A stretch of 64,000 nt of DNA from Anthoceros angustus (GCA_010909165.1 MU008152.1:558001-622000), one strand, 5' to 3'; positions 8,986 to 19,830 are shown, counted from the first letter of the stretch. Numbers and translations are program-made. The notes: generated from the sequence alone by a model not told the origin.

Positions 8986-9249
8986 GCATTGGTCATCGTC
9001 CTCAACTTCTCTGCTCCATCTGGGAATCCACCCTCAATGGAGCAGCACAGACCCAGGCCCCTCGCCCACAGCACAGCAAGCAAGCTTGAAGCCTGGCAAG
9101 CAGCGGGCTTTCTCACCACCGTCAGACCTCTCACATGGAACTTCCATTGTCGGCTCTAATTGCTCCCTCACAGAGCGCCAGCAGGAGGATTTTCAAGGCC
9201 TTCTCAACAAAGGCAGGGACTTGGCGAAATTTGATGAGACTGGAGGCGC

Positions 9250-9540
9250 CTACAGCTTCCGGAGCCTCGTCAGGAACTCCAGTGTACCCAGAGGTGTTGC
9301 AGGGTGGCAGCCCAAAGAACCGGCCACCACTGAAGCTGGAGGAAAGGCCGGTATCCCGAAGCGAGCAGTACTTTCTGAGAGCACAATGGAAGAGTTGTGG
9401 AGAACCCGTCTGAGCCAGGCTTCAACAGCTTTCCATGCGGCGCGAGCGAAGTCACACCTAAAAAAGATATGCTCGGTTTTATGTTCTGAACCCTGATCGC
9501 ACATGATGCAGGTGGACACACCTGCCGCCTCAAAGCCCAT
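9250..9540 (-). pseudogene. LINE C-terminal zinc-binding domain (zf-RVT type)
   Basis: The frame of 96 codons contains the pattern C-x2-C, then H-x2-F-F-x-C, followed by ARAAWKAV, as in reverse-transcriptase zinc-binding domains at the end of plant LINE proteins. The plus-strand frame ending at 9496 is antisense to this domain in its last third and should not be taken as part of the unknown family. Confidence 0.75.
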
Positions 9541-10680
9541 TCCACCTGTCGGAGTTCGGCAAAGCCGTCTGCCACATCTTCCAAATGGTATACCTGTGCT
9601 TCTCGATGATCCTCTTTGCTTTCCAAAGCATTCTTAGCATGTGTAATTGAGTGGGTGAATTCAACAAGCGGCGGGGAGTCAGCGTCTTTCTGCCCTTGGG
9701 CTGCAGTTCTTTGATAAGTAGTCGGTAGATCAATGAGGTGCTCACATTCAGGAGGGAGCTAGTGGCAGGAGTGCCAGTAGCAGCAGCATCTCCAGTGGTG
9801 AGGAGAGATAACAAGTGAGGACTCATCAGTCATGCCAGCCCAACAAAAGCACCCCGTCCCCCAGCATTCGGGGCTGCACAGAAGTTTTTGTCTCAGGAGC
9901 CATTATCGAGAGGTAGCAGCACCGAAGAGAATAACAACAGGAGACAGAAAAGCACCCTGTAAAACAGCCTCCCTCTGTGTAAGCGAGAGGATCCCTTCCC
10001 TCGAGCTGGGTTTGTAGATGTCAGCCAAGAACCCGGGGCCAACCTGTCTGGTGATATAGAAGACCGAATCGCCCAGTAACATGGAAAATCACCAAAGGTA
10101 ACCTCATCCCCCATTTCCAAAGCGGAGTAAACAGCGTCTGCCAAAGCCGTCTGAACAGATGACAGGAGAAACTTGGCACAACGGCTGTTGATGTTGAACT
10201 CGTACATAAGGTCGTCAGGATGCTTCCAACGCTCAGTGGCTAAGTTCCACACGTGCCGAATGGCGTACAGACCCTGCAGGCTGGCATTTTTGATATGTTG
10301 AGAGCCACCCATGCGGATACGGAGTTCTGGTTTTCATACATGGCAGCATCCGTGAATGGGAAGAGACAGGGGCTGTGCTCTGCTAACGGGCGGGGTCCAG
10401 GAACACAGGTTAGTAGCCCGTTTGAAACTGCTCCAAATCGCATGCCACAGAGAGGAGCCTGATGGGTCATCAAAACAGGCAGAAGGCGATGGGTAATCAA
10501 CTTGGGCTCAGGGCTTGAAGAATCCATTGCCCATGCAAAGCCGTGCTTTTTACAAACGGATCGACAAGACCGAGACCCCCAACGGCCTTAGGCTGAATTA
10601 GGAGCCGCCAGGCCACTCTATGGGCCTTGCTGCCTGCTTCCAAGGGCCCCTGCCCCACAGAAACTGCAAGATTAATTCCT

Positions 10681-11440
10681 TCAGTCTGGCCATGTCGGCC
10701 TTAGACGGAGCTCAGACAAAGACATAGTACCAAAGTGAGGAGGTAAGGATATGGTTAATAGCGATGGCCCTCGCAGGAGTGGACAGCTGTAATACTTGTA
10801 CATTGCGCGAGCCTTTCGAATGAATTTGGAGAGAACATATCTTCCGATCTCCATTCTCATCCCCTTCTTGCAGTGGGATACCCAGATATTTGTGAAAGTC
10901 GTTACCCTGCACCTTGTGGATGTGTCTGACGGAAGCAGGGACATCATCCCCAGCTTAACACAAAGCATAACCGTCTTGCCCCTATTGACCTTACATCCAG
11001 AGAGAACCCCAAATGTGTGCTCAATATGCAACATGGTGGAGAGGATCTGTCATCAGCTTTGGAGAACAACAGAGTGTCGTCCGCCAGACATGAGATTCTG
11101 GGCTCCTTCCCTGAGGGTCCTGAATGCTCACGATGTGTATTGGCGCATACAGCGCCACATAAAGTGCCACTCTATGGCACCGTAAGCCTTGCGGAAATCC
11201 AGAGAGATGATGATAGCTAGAACCTTTTGTTTGTGAAGCCACCACTTCACCTCGCGCACCATAGGCAGGTTGTCTAGGATGCAGCGCTTTTGATGAATGA
11301 GGCCTCTCTGCTCAGGAGCAACCCATTCATGGAGGAAAGGAACAATGCAATGCGGTTGGCCATGGACTTCGTCATGAGCTTGTAGATAGTGTTAAGCAAG
11401 CTGATAGGCCTCCAGTTGAGAAGGATTCAACCGCGTTGAG
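10681..11440 (-). pseudogene. LINE reverse transcriptase core, frameshifted
   Basis: Motifs in order on the minus strand: SLLNTIYKLMTKSMANRIA (about 11,400), EQRGFIHQ, ISLDFRKAYG (about 11,200), LADDTLLFS (11,076-11,087) and FGVLSGCKVN. At least two frame changes lie between them. The active-site Asp pair is retained. Upstream (11,460-11,600) the frames still show the ESLITLLPKLN motif, but then run into foreign tandem repeats. Confidence 0.8.
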
Positions 11441-11660
11441 TTTGGGAGGAGGGTGATCAAGCTTTCATTGACAGTGGATCCCATAGTCCCTTGTGTCCCA
11501 GATATCTGCAAGAGCCCGCATAACAGCAAGTAAAGAATTGTTTTGGTCCAGGGACTTGCCAAGAGAGAAGTCCAGTGAAAGGCCTTATGCTGGAAACGAA
11601 GACATTATGTAGTAAGACGAGATACCCGTCCAAGGAGGACTAGCCCCGCGATCGCCTATT

Positions 11661-11938
11661 TTGAAACTACCTACGCTCCGAGAATGTCGTGGTTTTAAAC
11701 TACCTACGCTCCGAGAATGTCGTGGTTTTGAAACTTACCTACGCTCCGAGAATGTCGTGGTTTTGAGAACTTACCTACGGTGTTAGAATGTCGTGGTTTT
11801 GAAACTTACCTACGCTCTTAGAATGTCGTGGTTTTGAAACTTGCCTCCACTCTTTGAATGTCGTGGTTTTGAAACTTAATTACGCTCCTAGAATGTCGTG
11901 GTTTTGAAACTAAGTACGCTCCGAGAATGTCGTGGTCT
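11661..11938 (+). repeat. 33-35-bp tandem array inside the LINE, 8 units
   Basis: The units share CTACGCTCCGAGAATGTCGTGG followed by TTTTGAAACT; the first two are 33 bp, later ones about 35 bp and more diverged. The array lies between the linker and the RT of the LINE and breaks its frame. It shows no coding sense and no spacers. Confidence 0.9.
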
Positions 11939-12038
11939 GGATATGAAAAGGCCTACAACTACTGGTGCTGAAGACGTGGCATCCTGCGTTATGAAACAGC
12001 CTATCTACCAGTGGTGTTTTGAAGATGTCGGCCTGGGA

Positions 12039-12060
12039 GATCGCCCTCTCGAGGGCGATC
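12039..12060. other. Near-perfect palindrome
   Basis: The arms GATCGCCCTC and GAGGGCGATC are exact reverse complements separated by 2 bp. It sits between the two tandem arrays in the sequence that splits the LINE. It could extrude as a hairpin or be a fragment of a foldback element. Confidence 0.8.
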
Positions 12061-12068
12061 GACGCCGT

Positions 12069-12160
12069 CAAAGAATGCAGGACGATCGACACCCGTTGTC
12101 AAAGAATGCAGGACGATCGACACCCGTTGTCAAAGAATGCAGGACGATCGACACCGTTGC
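12069..12160 (+). repeat. 31-bp tandem repeat, 3 units
   Basis: CAAAGAATGCAGGACGATCG starts at 12,069, 12,100 and 12,131; the first two units are identical. It lies just beside the palindrome, and both belong to the foreign insert in the LINE. Confidence 0.9.
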
Positions 12161-13390
12161 CAGAAGAAGGCAACCACGAAAGAAGAGGAAACCAAGCCTC
12201 TGCTCAAAGCCGAAATGCCTTTATGGACTTGCGAGGGAGTGAGCTCTTGTCAAGTAGCAAGGGTTGAGAGGCCGAAACTTTCGCAGGAAAAAGATCATGA
12301 GCCTCTGCCCAAAGCCGCTCCCACTCGTCAGGCTTAACAGTACTGGCAAAGAACTCCTTGAAGTGGTTACCAATAAATCTTTGAGCGCCACAGGGTCATC
12401 CAGCCTGACACCGTTTTCGTCCGGCAGGGAGGAATCAGGTTGCGTTTACGGCTTTGCTGGCGAGTGTTAAACAAGAACTTCCTCGGTAAGTCTCCCTCAG
12501 GGGCCCATTTTATGTTTGCCCTGCGCTCTGGCTTCTTCGAAGCACTCCAGTTTAAATCTTGCTTCTCGAAGCAAGGCGGCGGATTCAGGACACAGACGGC
12601 CAAGCTCAGCACCACGCTGAAGGTTGGCCAAGGAGTTCTCAGGTCCTGCTCCTCTTCCGTTCCTCGTTTCTTAAGGGGGTCATCGGGTGCGCATACACCA
12701 GATGACATGCGAACGGGCGGATCAATGCTGGGATGGGGAACCATCCTTTCACAATCTTTCAGCCCGGTCGGGCAAAAATAACAATCTTTGAGCCTGTTTG
12801 GGTAGTCGTCCTAGTCTAGTAAAAGTCGTCTCGGTCTACCTGGGCGCGCCGACCTCCCTATGTGTGGTCATTGCGCGAGACTCTCCCTGAAATCATCATC
12901 ATCATCAAGATCAGCACCAAGCTTGCAGAGGAATTTCAAGGATGAACTACGTCTCATCCCCTTCAGAAGATTGTCAAGGCCCGATAGCTCAGACATAGAA
13001 GCTTGTCAAGGCCCGATAGCTCAGACATAGAGCTCGTCTGCTGAAATATCTCCATGATCCTTTCTTCCACCCCTGGTTTCCTAGTATCCTGGACAGAGCT
13101 TGATAACCCCGGATTCGGTACAGGCCAGACTGATTATAATCGGAGCATGGTCAGATAGGGAGGTACCAGGTATGATGGAGTGAGCCTGTACTCTATGGGA
13201 TATAGGCCCGATCCAGTCTGCGAGCAATCAAGTTGGACTGCTGGTTATTCCAACTAAAGGAAAGGGAGCCACGGCTTTGAAGAGCAGGGCAGGCTGTCCA
13301 GGGATCATCCAAGGCAAGCCAGCTATCCTGCAGGTCCACCCAAGCACGACATCTGGTGAGCGGATCAGAGGAGCCGCCTTTGCAATTTGT

Positions 13391-14121
13391 TAGAATTCTG
13401 CAAGATTTGCATGCTTTAAACTATGTCTGAAGACTGATTACAATATAAAAATTTGTAAACTGCAGAGAATTGAATCAAGACCAACAAGGGAACTTTCCCC
13501 AAAATGGGAAGCCTTTCCAACAATGAACAGGCTCTCTATCGCCTCCTTCCTCAAAGGATGTCAACGGCGTGCTGATGTTTATTGTTGAAGGCCCCCCCCT
13601 TACCCTCTCCCCGCCCAGCCCCTGCTCCCTTTCATGGATTTCCTCACTCCATCCGTCACTGCCATTCTATCTCTCCCTCCCCCCCATCCGACAGACCGAC
13701 TCCTCCTCACCATCCCCAGTATCCTCCTGCTCCCCTCGCTGTTCCCCTCCAGAGTCATCTTTCCCAGACTGTCCGTCACCACCTTTATAACAACTTCATC
13801 TCGAACATCTTCTTGCCAAAGCTCTCCTGCACCTGTGGAAAAAATCTTGACTGGCCAACTCACCCGAGAAATTGATACTCCACATGGCCGCTACTACTCT
13901 TGAGTCAGTGGTCGAGCCCTGTTGCAGAGCTTCCGGATTAGCTTGATAGCATTAGAGCAGCTGCAACCTCTGTATGTTTCGAACCTCTAAAATTTCGAAT
14001 TTGGTTCCAGTGAAGTAAACGTAAACTCACCCTACCAAAGCGAAATTGAAGTATCACTTTTTTTTACGTCCGGCGAGATGATTTCCCCAAGTTGAACATT
14101 ATCCTTGAGAGCTCTAGCAGT
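13391..14121. other. Non-coding gap with a pyrimidine-rich tract
   Basis: Between the LINE and the unknown gene there is no supported gene. Positions 13,590-13,770 are strongly C/T-rich on the plus strand (CCCCCCCTTACC, CTCTCCCTCCCCCC), which produces several meaningless open frames. A short A/T-rich stretch precedes it (13,400-13,460). Confidence 0.5.
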
Positions 14122-14253
14122 CTAGGGTCTCCCCTCAGACCTGCAATTAACACCAAAAGAATCTCGTTTCAGTTCATGACATGCTGCGCAGTGCTTGCAC
14201 TTGAGGAGCAAAGTAGATGACATATGTGAATCCATGGAACAAAACCAACTCAC

Positions 14254-15707
14254 CGGTAGAAGCAGCGATGCACGCAGGTTTAGGACGAGACTTCGGAGGC
14301 TGTACGTGTACAGCTTGCGTCCCTCCTGGCTCAGTTCCACACGAAGCTTTAGAGGCTGTACGCTAGGCCTGCTTGCCAGGGGCCTGATATGCTCAGACCC
14401 GGGGTCCCTGAACTGTGCCAGGGCCAAGCAACCGGATTCCGTGCCACAAGAGACATCCACCTGCATTTCTTCATTCGAGTCCACCTGTGGACTCGGTCCA
14501 GCCGGGCCAGGCTCATAATCCCTCGCTTCCAGATCCTGAGCAGCCTGTAATTTCACATCCGGGCCACTTCCCTTCGCTATGCCCTCTACATCTGTACACA
14601 CCCGAGTAAGCATCAGACAAATAAGCAAAGACAAGCATGCCCTGAAATTTGTGGATCTATGGAAAACGGAATCAACTTACCGCGAGAAGGAGCTGGATAC
14701 GTAGGTTGAGGACGAGACCCCGGACTTCGCCTGCTTGCCAGGGGCCTGATATCCTCAAGCCCGGGGTCTGTGGACTGTGGCAGGGCCAAGCAAGCGGATT
14801 CCTGGCCACAGGAAACATCCAACTGCATTTCTTCATTCAAGTCCAGCTGTGGACGCGATCCAACCGGGCCCGGCTCCAAATCCTGATCAGCCTGTGAATT
14901 CTCGCCAGGGCCACTTCCCTGCGCCATGCCGTCTGTACTCACCTGCGTAAGCATCCGGTTAGGCTTTGGCCACTTTGCGAGGACATTGCTATAGAGCCTA
15001 TTCATCCTCTCTTGGATGTGGCTCAGTCCCATGTACATCTGGGAGTAAGATCCAGACCCGGGCTCGTCCGCGCGCGCTTCCTCCTGGCCCGCACAGACAA
15101 GCATGCCCTGATGCCGGCTCTCATGCTCCACCTCCATCGCGCGATTCTCCTCAAAAGTCGCCTCCCGCGCCACATCGGGAGCATTACGGGCGACCTCTCC
15201 TTCCCCTGGCCTGGGAGCAGAGGCAGAAGCAGCTGTCCTCACAGAGTAGACATGTCTCCTCCTCTGGGCCAATCTGCCTATGAACTGGGCCTCGAAGGCG
15301 AAGCTTGCCCAGTCCACTTGGAAACCTCTGCGCGTGGCGATGGCGCCTTTGGCAAAGGTGAGGCTCGCCTGGCTCCAATTCACTCCTCTGTGAGGATATA
15401 CCTTGTGTGTCAGGGTTTTCAGAAATGGGACCTCTATTGTGCGAGCCCATGTGAGGTGGATGGGACCCTTGCCCACCCAGTCGAACTCGTCCGCCAAGTC
15501 CTGGTGGCTAACAATTCCATCCCTGCCATGGAGGTTTCTTGGATCAAGGCCCTGGTCGCTGAGGCCCATGCTGCAGAAGTGGGCCCTTTCGAGCACAGGA
15601 CCCCTCCTCCTGGCGTCACCTCCAGCCACCGCCATCTCCATCTCCATCGCCATCGCCTGCTGCTGCTCTTGCTGCTGCTGCTGCTGCTGCTGCATTGCTC
15701 GCGCCAT
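14254..15707 (-). CDS. Unknown gene family, best copy (c), with duplicated exons
   Basis: The start is the ATG at 15,707, followed by a glutamine run and MAMEMEMAV. An upstream in-frame ATG at 15,866 is possible, but piece a supports 15,707. Exon 1 runs to 14,681 and a 95-bp intron follows (GTAAGTT at 14,680, TATGTAG... ACAGATGTAG acceptor at 14,586). Exon 2 (14,254-14,585) ends at GTGAGTT. The protein has a conserved N-terminal block (ERAHFC, GLSDQGLDP, DEFDW, TWARTIEVPFLKT, GAIATRRG, VDWASF) and then an acidic, Ser/Pro-rich unit of about 75 residues. That unit occurs in exon 1 and again in exon 2 (EEMQ-DVSCG-ES-CLAL-Q--DPG). I know no function and see no signal peptide or membrane segment. 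Two decayed copies lie at 2.7 and 7.9 kb in the opposite orientation. Confidence 0.5.
15610..15695 (-). repeat. Trinucleotide CAG/CTG run encoding poly-Gln and Met-Ala-Glu repeats
   Basis: Plus-strand GCTGCTGCTGCTGC and CATCTCCATCTCCATC runs encode QQQQQQQQ and MEMEM at the N-terminus of the unknown gene. Length is likely variable. The same run has decayed to stops in the copy at 2720-2737. Confidence 0.85.
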
Positions 15708-15884
15708 GCCACGCCCGGCCCCGCTCAGGTCAGGTCTTCCAACCCCAAGCCGCCTGCGTTCAGTTGGCGCCAATAGGGAAGGGAGGGGGCAGGTTGGACA
15801 ACTGAAGTTCACTATCCCCGCCCAGTTCTGAGTTAACAGCCTCCAGACGTACAGAAACCCTGGCATTGTCCTTTGCGGAACCTA

Positions 15885-15955
15885 GAAACGGGATTCGAAC
15901 ACTTGACCTCGTTTCCATGAGAAGCTGGCTTTACTAACCGATTACCCCGCTCACA
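15885..15955 (-). ncRNA. tRNA-like (Pol III box) sequence upstream of gene c
   Basis: On the minus strand GTTCGAATCCC (about 15,893-15,903) matches a B box apart from its first base, and GGTTAGTAAAGC about 40 nt upstream resembles an A box. I could not fold a convincing cloverleaf, so it is more likely a tRNA-derived SINE or decayed tRNA than a working tRNA. A related GGTGGTTAGAAGACTTG occurs before piece a (about 2663-2680). Confidence 0.25.
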
Positions 15956-15995
15956 ACGCATTATCCTCTCATTAATTCACGCGTGTCCAGCGAGT

Positions 15996-16715
15996 TCACG
16001 AGTCGTAAACACGCTGAACCGTTTCGCCAGAAGGAAGCGGCTCGAGCTTGACAGGGGTAGTTCTGCAGCATCGGCAGGCCCGGCAAATGATGCAGAACAG
16101 CGCAATTACACACACCACCGAGACCACGCGAACGGGAACAACCACCAGGAAGAGCTTGGCAGCCTCCAGACCGTCACGGGCCCCGCACCCCGGGTACCGC
16201 ACGCATCCTTCTTTAGATACGCAACATACTTCACTTTCGGACCCCGCCAGAGTGCAGTTTGCAGCGTGATGCAGCTGCTGCTACAGGCCGTTCGAGGAGG
16301 CGGAGGTGACATGGCTGGAAACGTGTCCCTTTTTTCAAGCGGGGCCTTGTCCTCCTTCCTCCCCGACGAATCCATCTCCTCCACCCTGCCTCTGCATCCG
16401 CCTGCTCCTCCACCTCCCGTCCCCGTTCCCGTTCCCTTTCCGCAGGAGCAGATGCAACAGGAATCTCAAGTGGTAGCCCACAGATGTTAAATTCGAGAAT
16501 CTGTTCATCTCTTTCTTGACCCTCAGCAGCAGCACCTCGTCCATCTCCGCCGCCAGGCCCAGCTGCTCCGACGCTATCTCCAACTCCAGCCCCATGGCAA
16601 TCATTCCCATCTTCACATCCTCTCCTCCGTAGCCAAATCTTTTCTCCCAGTTACCACGTAAAAACAGATCTCTCCTCCAGGCTTTCCCTTCCCGATCCTT
16701 TCGCTTGAAGTTCAC
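15996..16715 (-). CDS. Candidate small membrane-protein gene, exon structure uncertain
   Basis: The first part (ATG at 16,715) reads as a normal protein (RRDLFLRGNWEKRF, AAEMDEVLLLRVKKEMN) until it turns low-complexity near 16,480. A frame ending at 15,996 contains a hydrophobic segment (FLVVVPVRVV, then VIALFCIICRACRCC), typical of a single membrane span followed by Cys. No single frame joins them, so an intron between about 16,480 and 16,200, or decay, has to be assumed. I do not recognise the family. Confidence 0.35.
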
Positions 16716-16735
16716 AGTTCACAGCCGGGCAACGT

Positions 16736-17340
16736 GCTCCAAGACGTATTCTTTATTTCACGCTCAAATAAATCAAATATCCACAGTAAATTCACTAGAT
16801 CCACAATTATTTATATTTTCACACATTAGATTCTCTGCTCACCCCGACGGTGCAATAATCGTATCCGTGCAGAACCAAGCCTAGCTACGAAAATTTAGGA
16901 GGTCCCATCTCTAGGGTCTCCGCGGACTGGGTCCCCCTTTTCAGAAGGTGAGGATGTCGGCTTCGGCGTATAGCCAAGCTTGGACCTGTTTTGCTATACC
17001 AGGTAGGTTACTTAGTTTGGTTATTAGAGTTTTGGGATTTCTAGATCAAAAGGTCAAGCCATGAGGTAAGATCTTTTCTTGTGGCGATCATCGTAGCATC
17101 ACTTAATCATTTATAAATTTTATTAGAATGAGTTATGGGTATGAGAAATATCTAGTATAAATAATAAGAAAATAGGAATAATATATTTTACGGATAATTT
17201 TGAGATTCTTGTTTCATCCTCTTTTTTATAGAGATGTGATGCTTGTTTCATCCTCTTCATCATCCATGTCATTAATTATTTTTGTTGGCGATGTAAATTA
17301 GTTTAGGATCAATTAGCTTGCATTGCTTGCAGAAGCATGT
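16736..17340. other. AT-rich intergenic stretch, nothing recognised
   Basis: The composition drops to AT-rich sequence with no open frame of note. There are no repeats beyond short runs and no promoter that I would defend. Confidence 0.5.
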
Positions 17341-17531
17341 TCTAACTCTCTCAATTGGTGTTTGTATTGTAATGCAGACGACTTGCATTGCCAGCAAGTG
17401 AATCTTGGTGTTTGTATTCTAACTCTCTCAATTGGTGTTTGTATTGTAATGCAGACGACTTGCATTGCCAGCAAGTGAATCTTGGTGTTTGTATTGTAAT
17501 GCAGACGACTTGCATTGCTAGCAAGTGAATC
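17341..17531 (+). repeat. 50-bp tandem repeat, 3 units plus a partial one
   Basis: TTGGTGTTTGTATTGTAATG... AGCAAGTGAATC starts at 17,355, 17,432 and 17,482. A shortened unit (17,405-17,431) with TAACTCTCTCAA lies between the first and second. The sequence is non-coding. Confidence 0.9.
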
Positions 17532-17724
17532 CTATTTTGAATTTCAATGGACTACATACTTATCCAGAATTAAATTATATTTAGAATAAGCTATATGTAT
17601 ATATATCCTAAAGTTTTAAGCTTGTAAGAACTCTGAAATTGTATTGTCATAATTGAGTGTATCATCATTGTCATCATTAACTAAGTAGTCTTCCGCGTAA
17701 TAACTTGTACGAAGAGTCTAAGCT

Positions 17725-17954
17725 TAAGGATGCCCAACTATGTGACGACGCAAATAGTCAAACAATTAATTAAGGGTGCCCAACCATGTGACGACACAAA
17801 TAGTCAAACAATTAATTAAGGGTGCCCAACTATGTGACGACGCAAATAGTCAAACAATTAATTAAGGATGCCCAACTATGTGACGACACAAATAGTCAAA
17901 CAATTAATTAAGGGTGCCCAACTATGTGACGACACAAATAGTCAAACAATTAAG
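17725..17954 (+). repeat. 46-bp tandem repeat, 5 units
   Basis: Units start at 17,725, 17,771, 17,817, 17,863 and 17,909, and read TAAGGRTGCCCAACYATGTG... GTCAAACAATTAAT. Repeats are contiguous without spacers, so this is a minisatellite and not CRISPR. Confidence 0.95.
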
Positions 17955-18001
17955 TGTTAGTGGTCTCAACCTCCCCAAGTTGAGTCTAGCATGCCCTCAA
18001 T

Positions 18002-18130
18002 GATAACTCCCCAAGTGGAGTCTAGCATGCCCTAAGGCAAGGACAACATCATTTATGTACATGATATATATCCCCAAAATGTAATAGTGGAAGTAGAGAT
18101 ACTTAAGTCGCATAAATAAGTCTTCAATTG
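18002..18130 (+). repeat. Dispersed element, second partial copy
   Basis: The copy matches 3019-3140 and following (CTCCCCAAGTGGAGTCTAGC, GACAACATCATTTATG, CATAAATAAGTCTT). It then gives way to the duplicated coding remnant at 18,137. Confidence 0.8.
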
Positions 18131-18136
18131 AATATG

Positions 18137-18290
18137 TCGCACCATAGCCGCATAGCACTCATGACACTTCGAAGCTCCTGTATTACAGCAACCATCACAT
18201 GCTCTGGACTCAATCAAAGACTTTGTATAATAGCTGAAACATAGACTAAGTATTGCAAACACGATCCTAAGCCAAATTGCAAAATCAACT
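18137..18290 (-). repeat. Direct duplication, copy 1 of a coding remnant
   Basis: The 155 bp are repeated at 18,797-18,950 with about 10 percent differences. On the minus strand both carry ACDGCC and GASKCHE, a C-x2-C-type zinc-like pattern. The space between the copies contains a 54-bp tandem array and about 250 bp of GC-richer sequence. Confidence 0.85.
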
Positions 18291-18582
18291 TAGCCTTGCA
18301 TTTAGACAAGCCCGTCGACGCCCCACCCCGGAGCTTACACGAGAAAAGGACCTCGGGATCCGTATGGCTGCCCTTACGAACAAATATCAGCAATCCACCT
18401 TCCTCCGTGGATTGCCTTCCTCTTTATGCTGCCTACGCGCTTAGCGCCGCTTCTTTTCTTAATTCTGGCTTCGGATCTCGGGATGCACGAGTCCTGAGGG
18501 CCGTAATCCCGCCAGATACGACTTGACCCTTACCACTCATACACCATTCATACATCTCATGTCCATGTGACCACACCATCAC

Positions 18583-18735
18583 CATGCACATGGGCATGCT
18601 CACATACTTGCATACATATCCTTCACACACTAGCACCATGCACATGGGCATGCTCACATACTTGCATACATATCCTTCACACACTAGCACCATGCACATG
18701 GGCATGCTCACATACTTGCATACATGCCCTTCACA
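18583..18735 (+). repeat. 54-bp tandem repeat, 3 units
   Basis: CATGCACATGGGCATGCTCA starts at 18,583, 18,637 and 18,691. The period is a multiple of three, so frames on both strands stay open; they are low-information repeats and I do not call a gene. Confidence 0.95.
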
Positions 18736-18792
18736 CACATCTGACAACGTAGATACGCCTCACACATCACAATATCTTGTATGTCATGACAG

Positions 18793-19830
18793 CTATCGTG
18801 CCATAGCCACATAGCGCTCATGACACTTCGAAGCTCCTATCCTACAGCACCCATCACATGCCTTGGACTCAATCAAAGACTTTGTATAATAGCTAAAACC
18901 CAAACTAAGTATTGCAAACACGATCCTGAGCCGAAATTGCAAATGGCCCCCCTGCCAAAGTTGTGGTAACCACCATCTTCGGCTAGGTTGGAGCAGCACT
19001 TTGGACACTCAAATCTCATAAAACCTTTGATAAAATCGCCTGAACATGCTGTCTCGAAGTTGGGGCTAATAAGGTTTCTCATACTCTGTTTTTCCTGTGG
19101 CTAAGAGAGCCGCCACTCGCCTTTCTTCGGGATCAAAGTACTCATCTACTTGTGCCTTTCCCAATCGTTACCTCTCCCTGGCCCGATGTCGAGCCATCAG
19201 TTCCTCTTCCTCATCACCGTGAAGTTCGGTTTTGACCCTGGGAAGCTGGGGTCCATTCAACCCATCCACATAGTATTGCTTCTCAATACATTGAGCACCC
19301 AAGAAGTCTTCCACATTATCATTGAGTAAGTACTAGCACTCTGACGTTGGCTCATTCCACTCCAGAATTCCTGTACACAAACAAGCAAACAACCTGTAGA
19401 AAGCTCTGGGATAGCCGATGGCAAATCGTCCACCTTTCTTCCAATGTAAGTGAGTAAGCTAAACCTTCAAACTTTGCAAATCCGCAGGTTCTCTTGCTGC
19501 TTGTAAGATAAAAAGCCTTCCTTGGGCCACTCATCAAAAACCTGATGCATGAAGAGATGGTGTTCCAGCTTGCGAAATGCTCCTTCGCAATAATTGGTCC
19601 ACATAAAAGTTTGCCTGCTCATACCTCTGCCTGCAACCTCAAAAAGATCTCGATGGTCGTATGGAAAGTTTTCGATGTTCCAAGTCTCATGGTGGGACTC
19701 CACATATAGCAAAAAGGCTTGCAGTTCCAGGAATGTCTCTGGACGTTCTGGTTTTCCAGGCTGATACTATCGAACCAGAGGAGTATGCCATTTATCCTCC
19801 CATGGCCGCTCAAGAAATTGCGGCACACTA
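18793..19830 (-). pseudogene. Unrecognised coding remnant in several frames
   Basis: Minus-strand pieces in order: TFLELQAFLLYVESHHETWN, NYCEGAFRKLEHHLF, EGFLSYKQQEN (19,467-19,730), then LNDNVEDFLGAQC, KQYYVDGLNGPQLP, EEEELMARHRARER with a stop (19,190-19,330), AQVDEYFDPEERRVAALLAT (19,100-19,180), FECPKCCSNLAEDGG (about 19,000) and ACDGCC..GASKCHE (about 18,840). Composition is clearly protein-like and the order is consistent, but stops and frameshifts separate the pieces. I cannot name the family; a host gene or a DNA-transposon protein are both possible. Confidence 0.45.

Larger units (their letters stand above)
9000..13390 (-). mobile_element. L1-type LINE, 5'-truncated and interrupted by tandem arrays
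   Basis: Reading on the minus strand: the end of an APE endonuclease (WVDLQDSW, WNNQQSN, RRLDRAYIP, then SLSDHAPII near 13,133-13,154), a linker (PEGDLPRKFLFN, 12,367-12,744), RT (NWRPISLLNT, PEQRGFIHQKR, LDFRKAYGAIEW, then LADDTLLF with the active Asp pair at 11,076-11,081, GCKVNRGKT), a C-terminal region (about 9893-10,312), and the zinc-binding end (CIMC, EHIFFRC, ARAAWKAVEAW, 9250-9540). Frameshifts and stops are frequent, so the element is dead. The GDFN part of the endonuclease and any ORF1 are missing. The 3' boundary near 9000 is set by the end of homology of piece b; I see no poly(A). Confidence 0.85.

Noticed and set aside
8990-9496. Continuation of the unknown family frame to 9496
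   Set aside because: Homology to the paralogue ends at 8984, and the last third is antisense to the LINE zinc-binding domain.
13569-13903. Three overlapping plus-strand frames of 70-97 codons
   Set aside because: They are produced by a pyrimidine-rich tract, with low-complexity Ser/Pro peptides only.
15012-15776. A 254-codon plus-strand frame with Leu/His runs
   Set aside because: It is the antisense shadow of the unknown gene on the minus strand; the runs come from its CAG and ATG-GAG repeats.
17725-17954. Regular repeats that might suggest a CRISPR array
   Set aside because: The 46-bp units are contiguous without unique spacers, and the context is eukaryotic transposon DNA.
18296-18526. 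A 76-codon plus-strand frame in GC-richer sequence
   Set aside because: There is no homologue or motif in the window and the frame is short; it could be anything.
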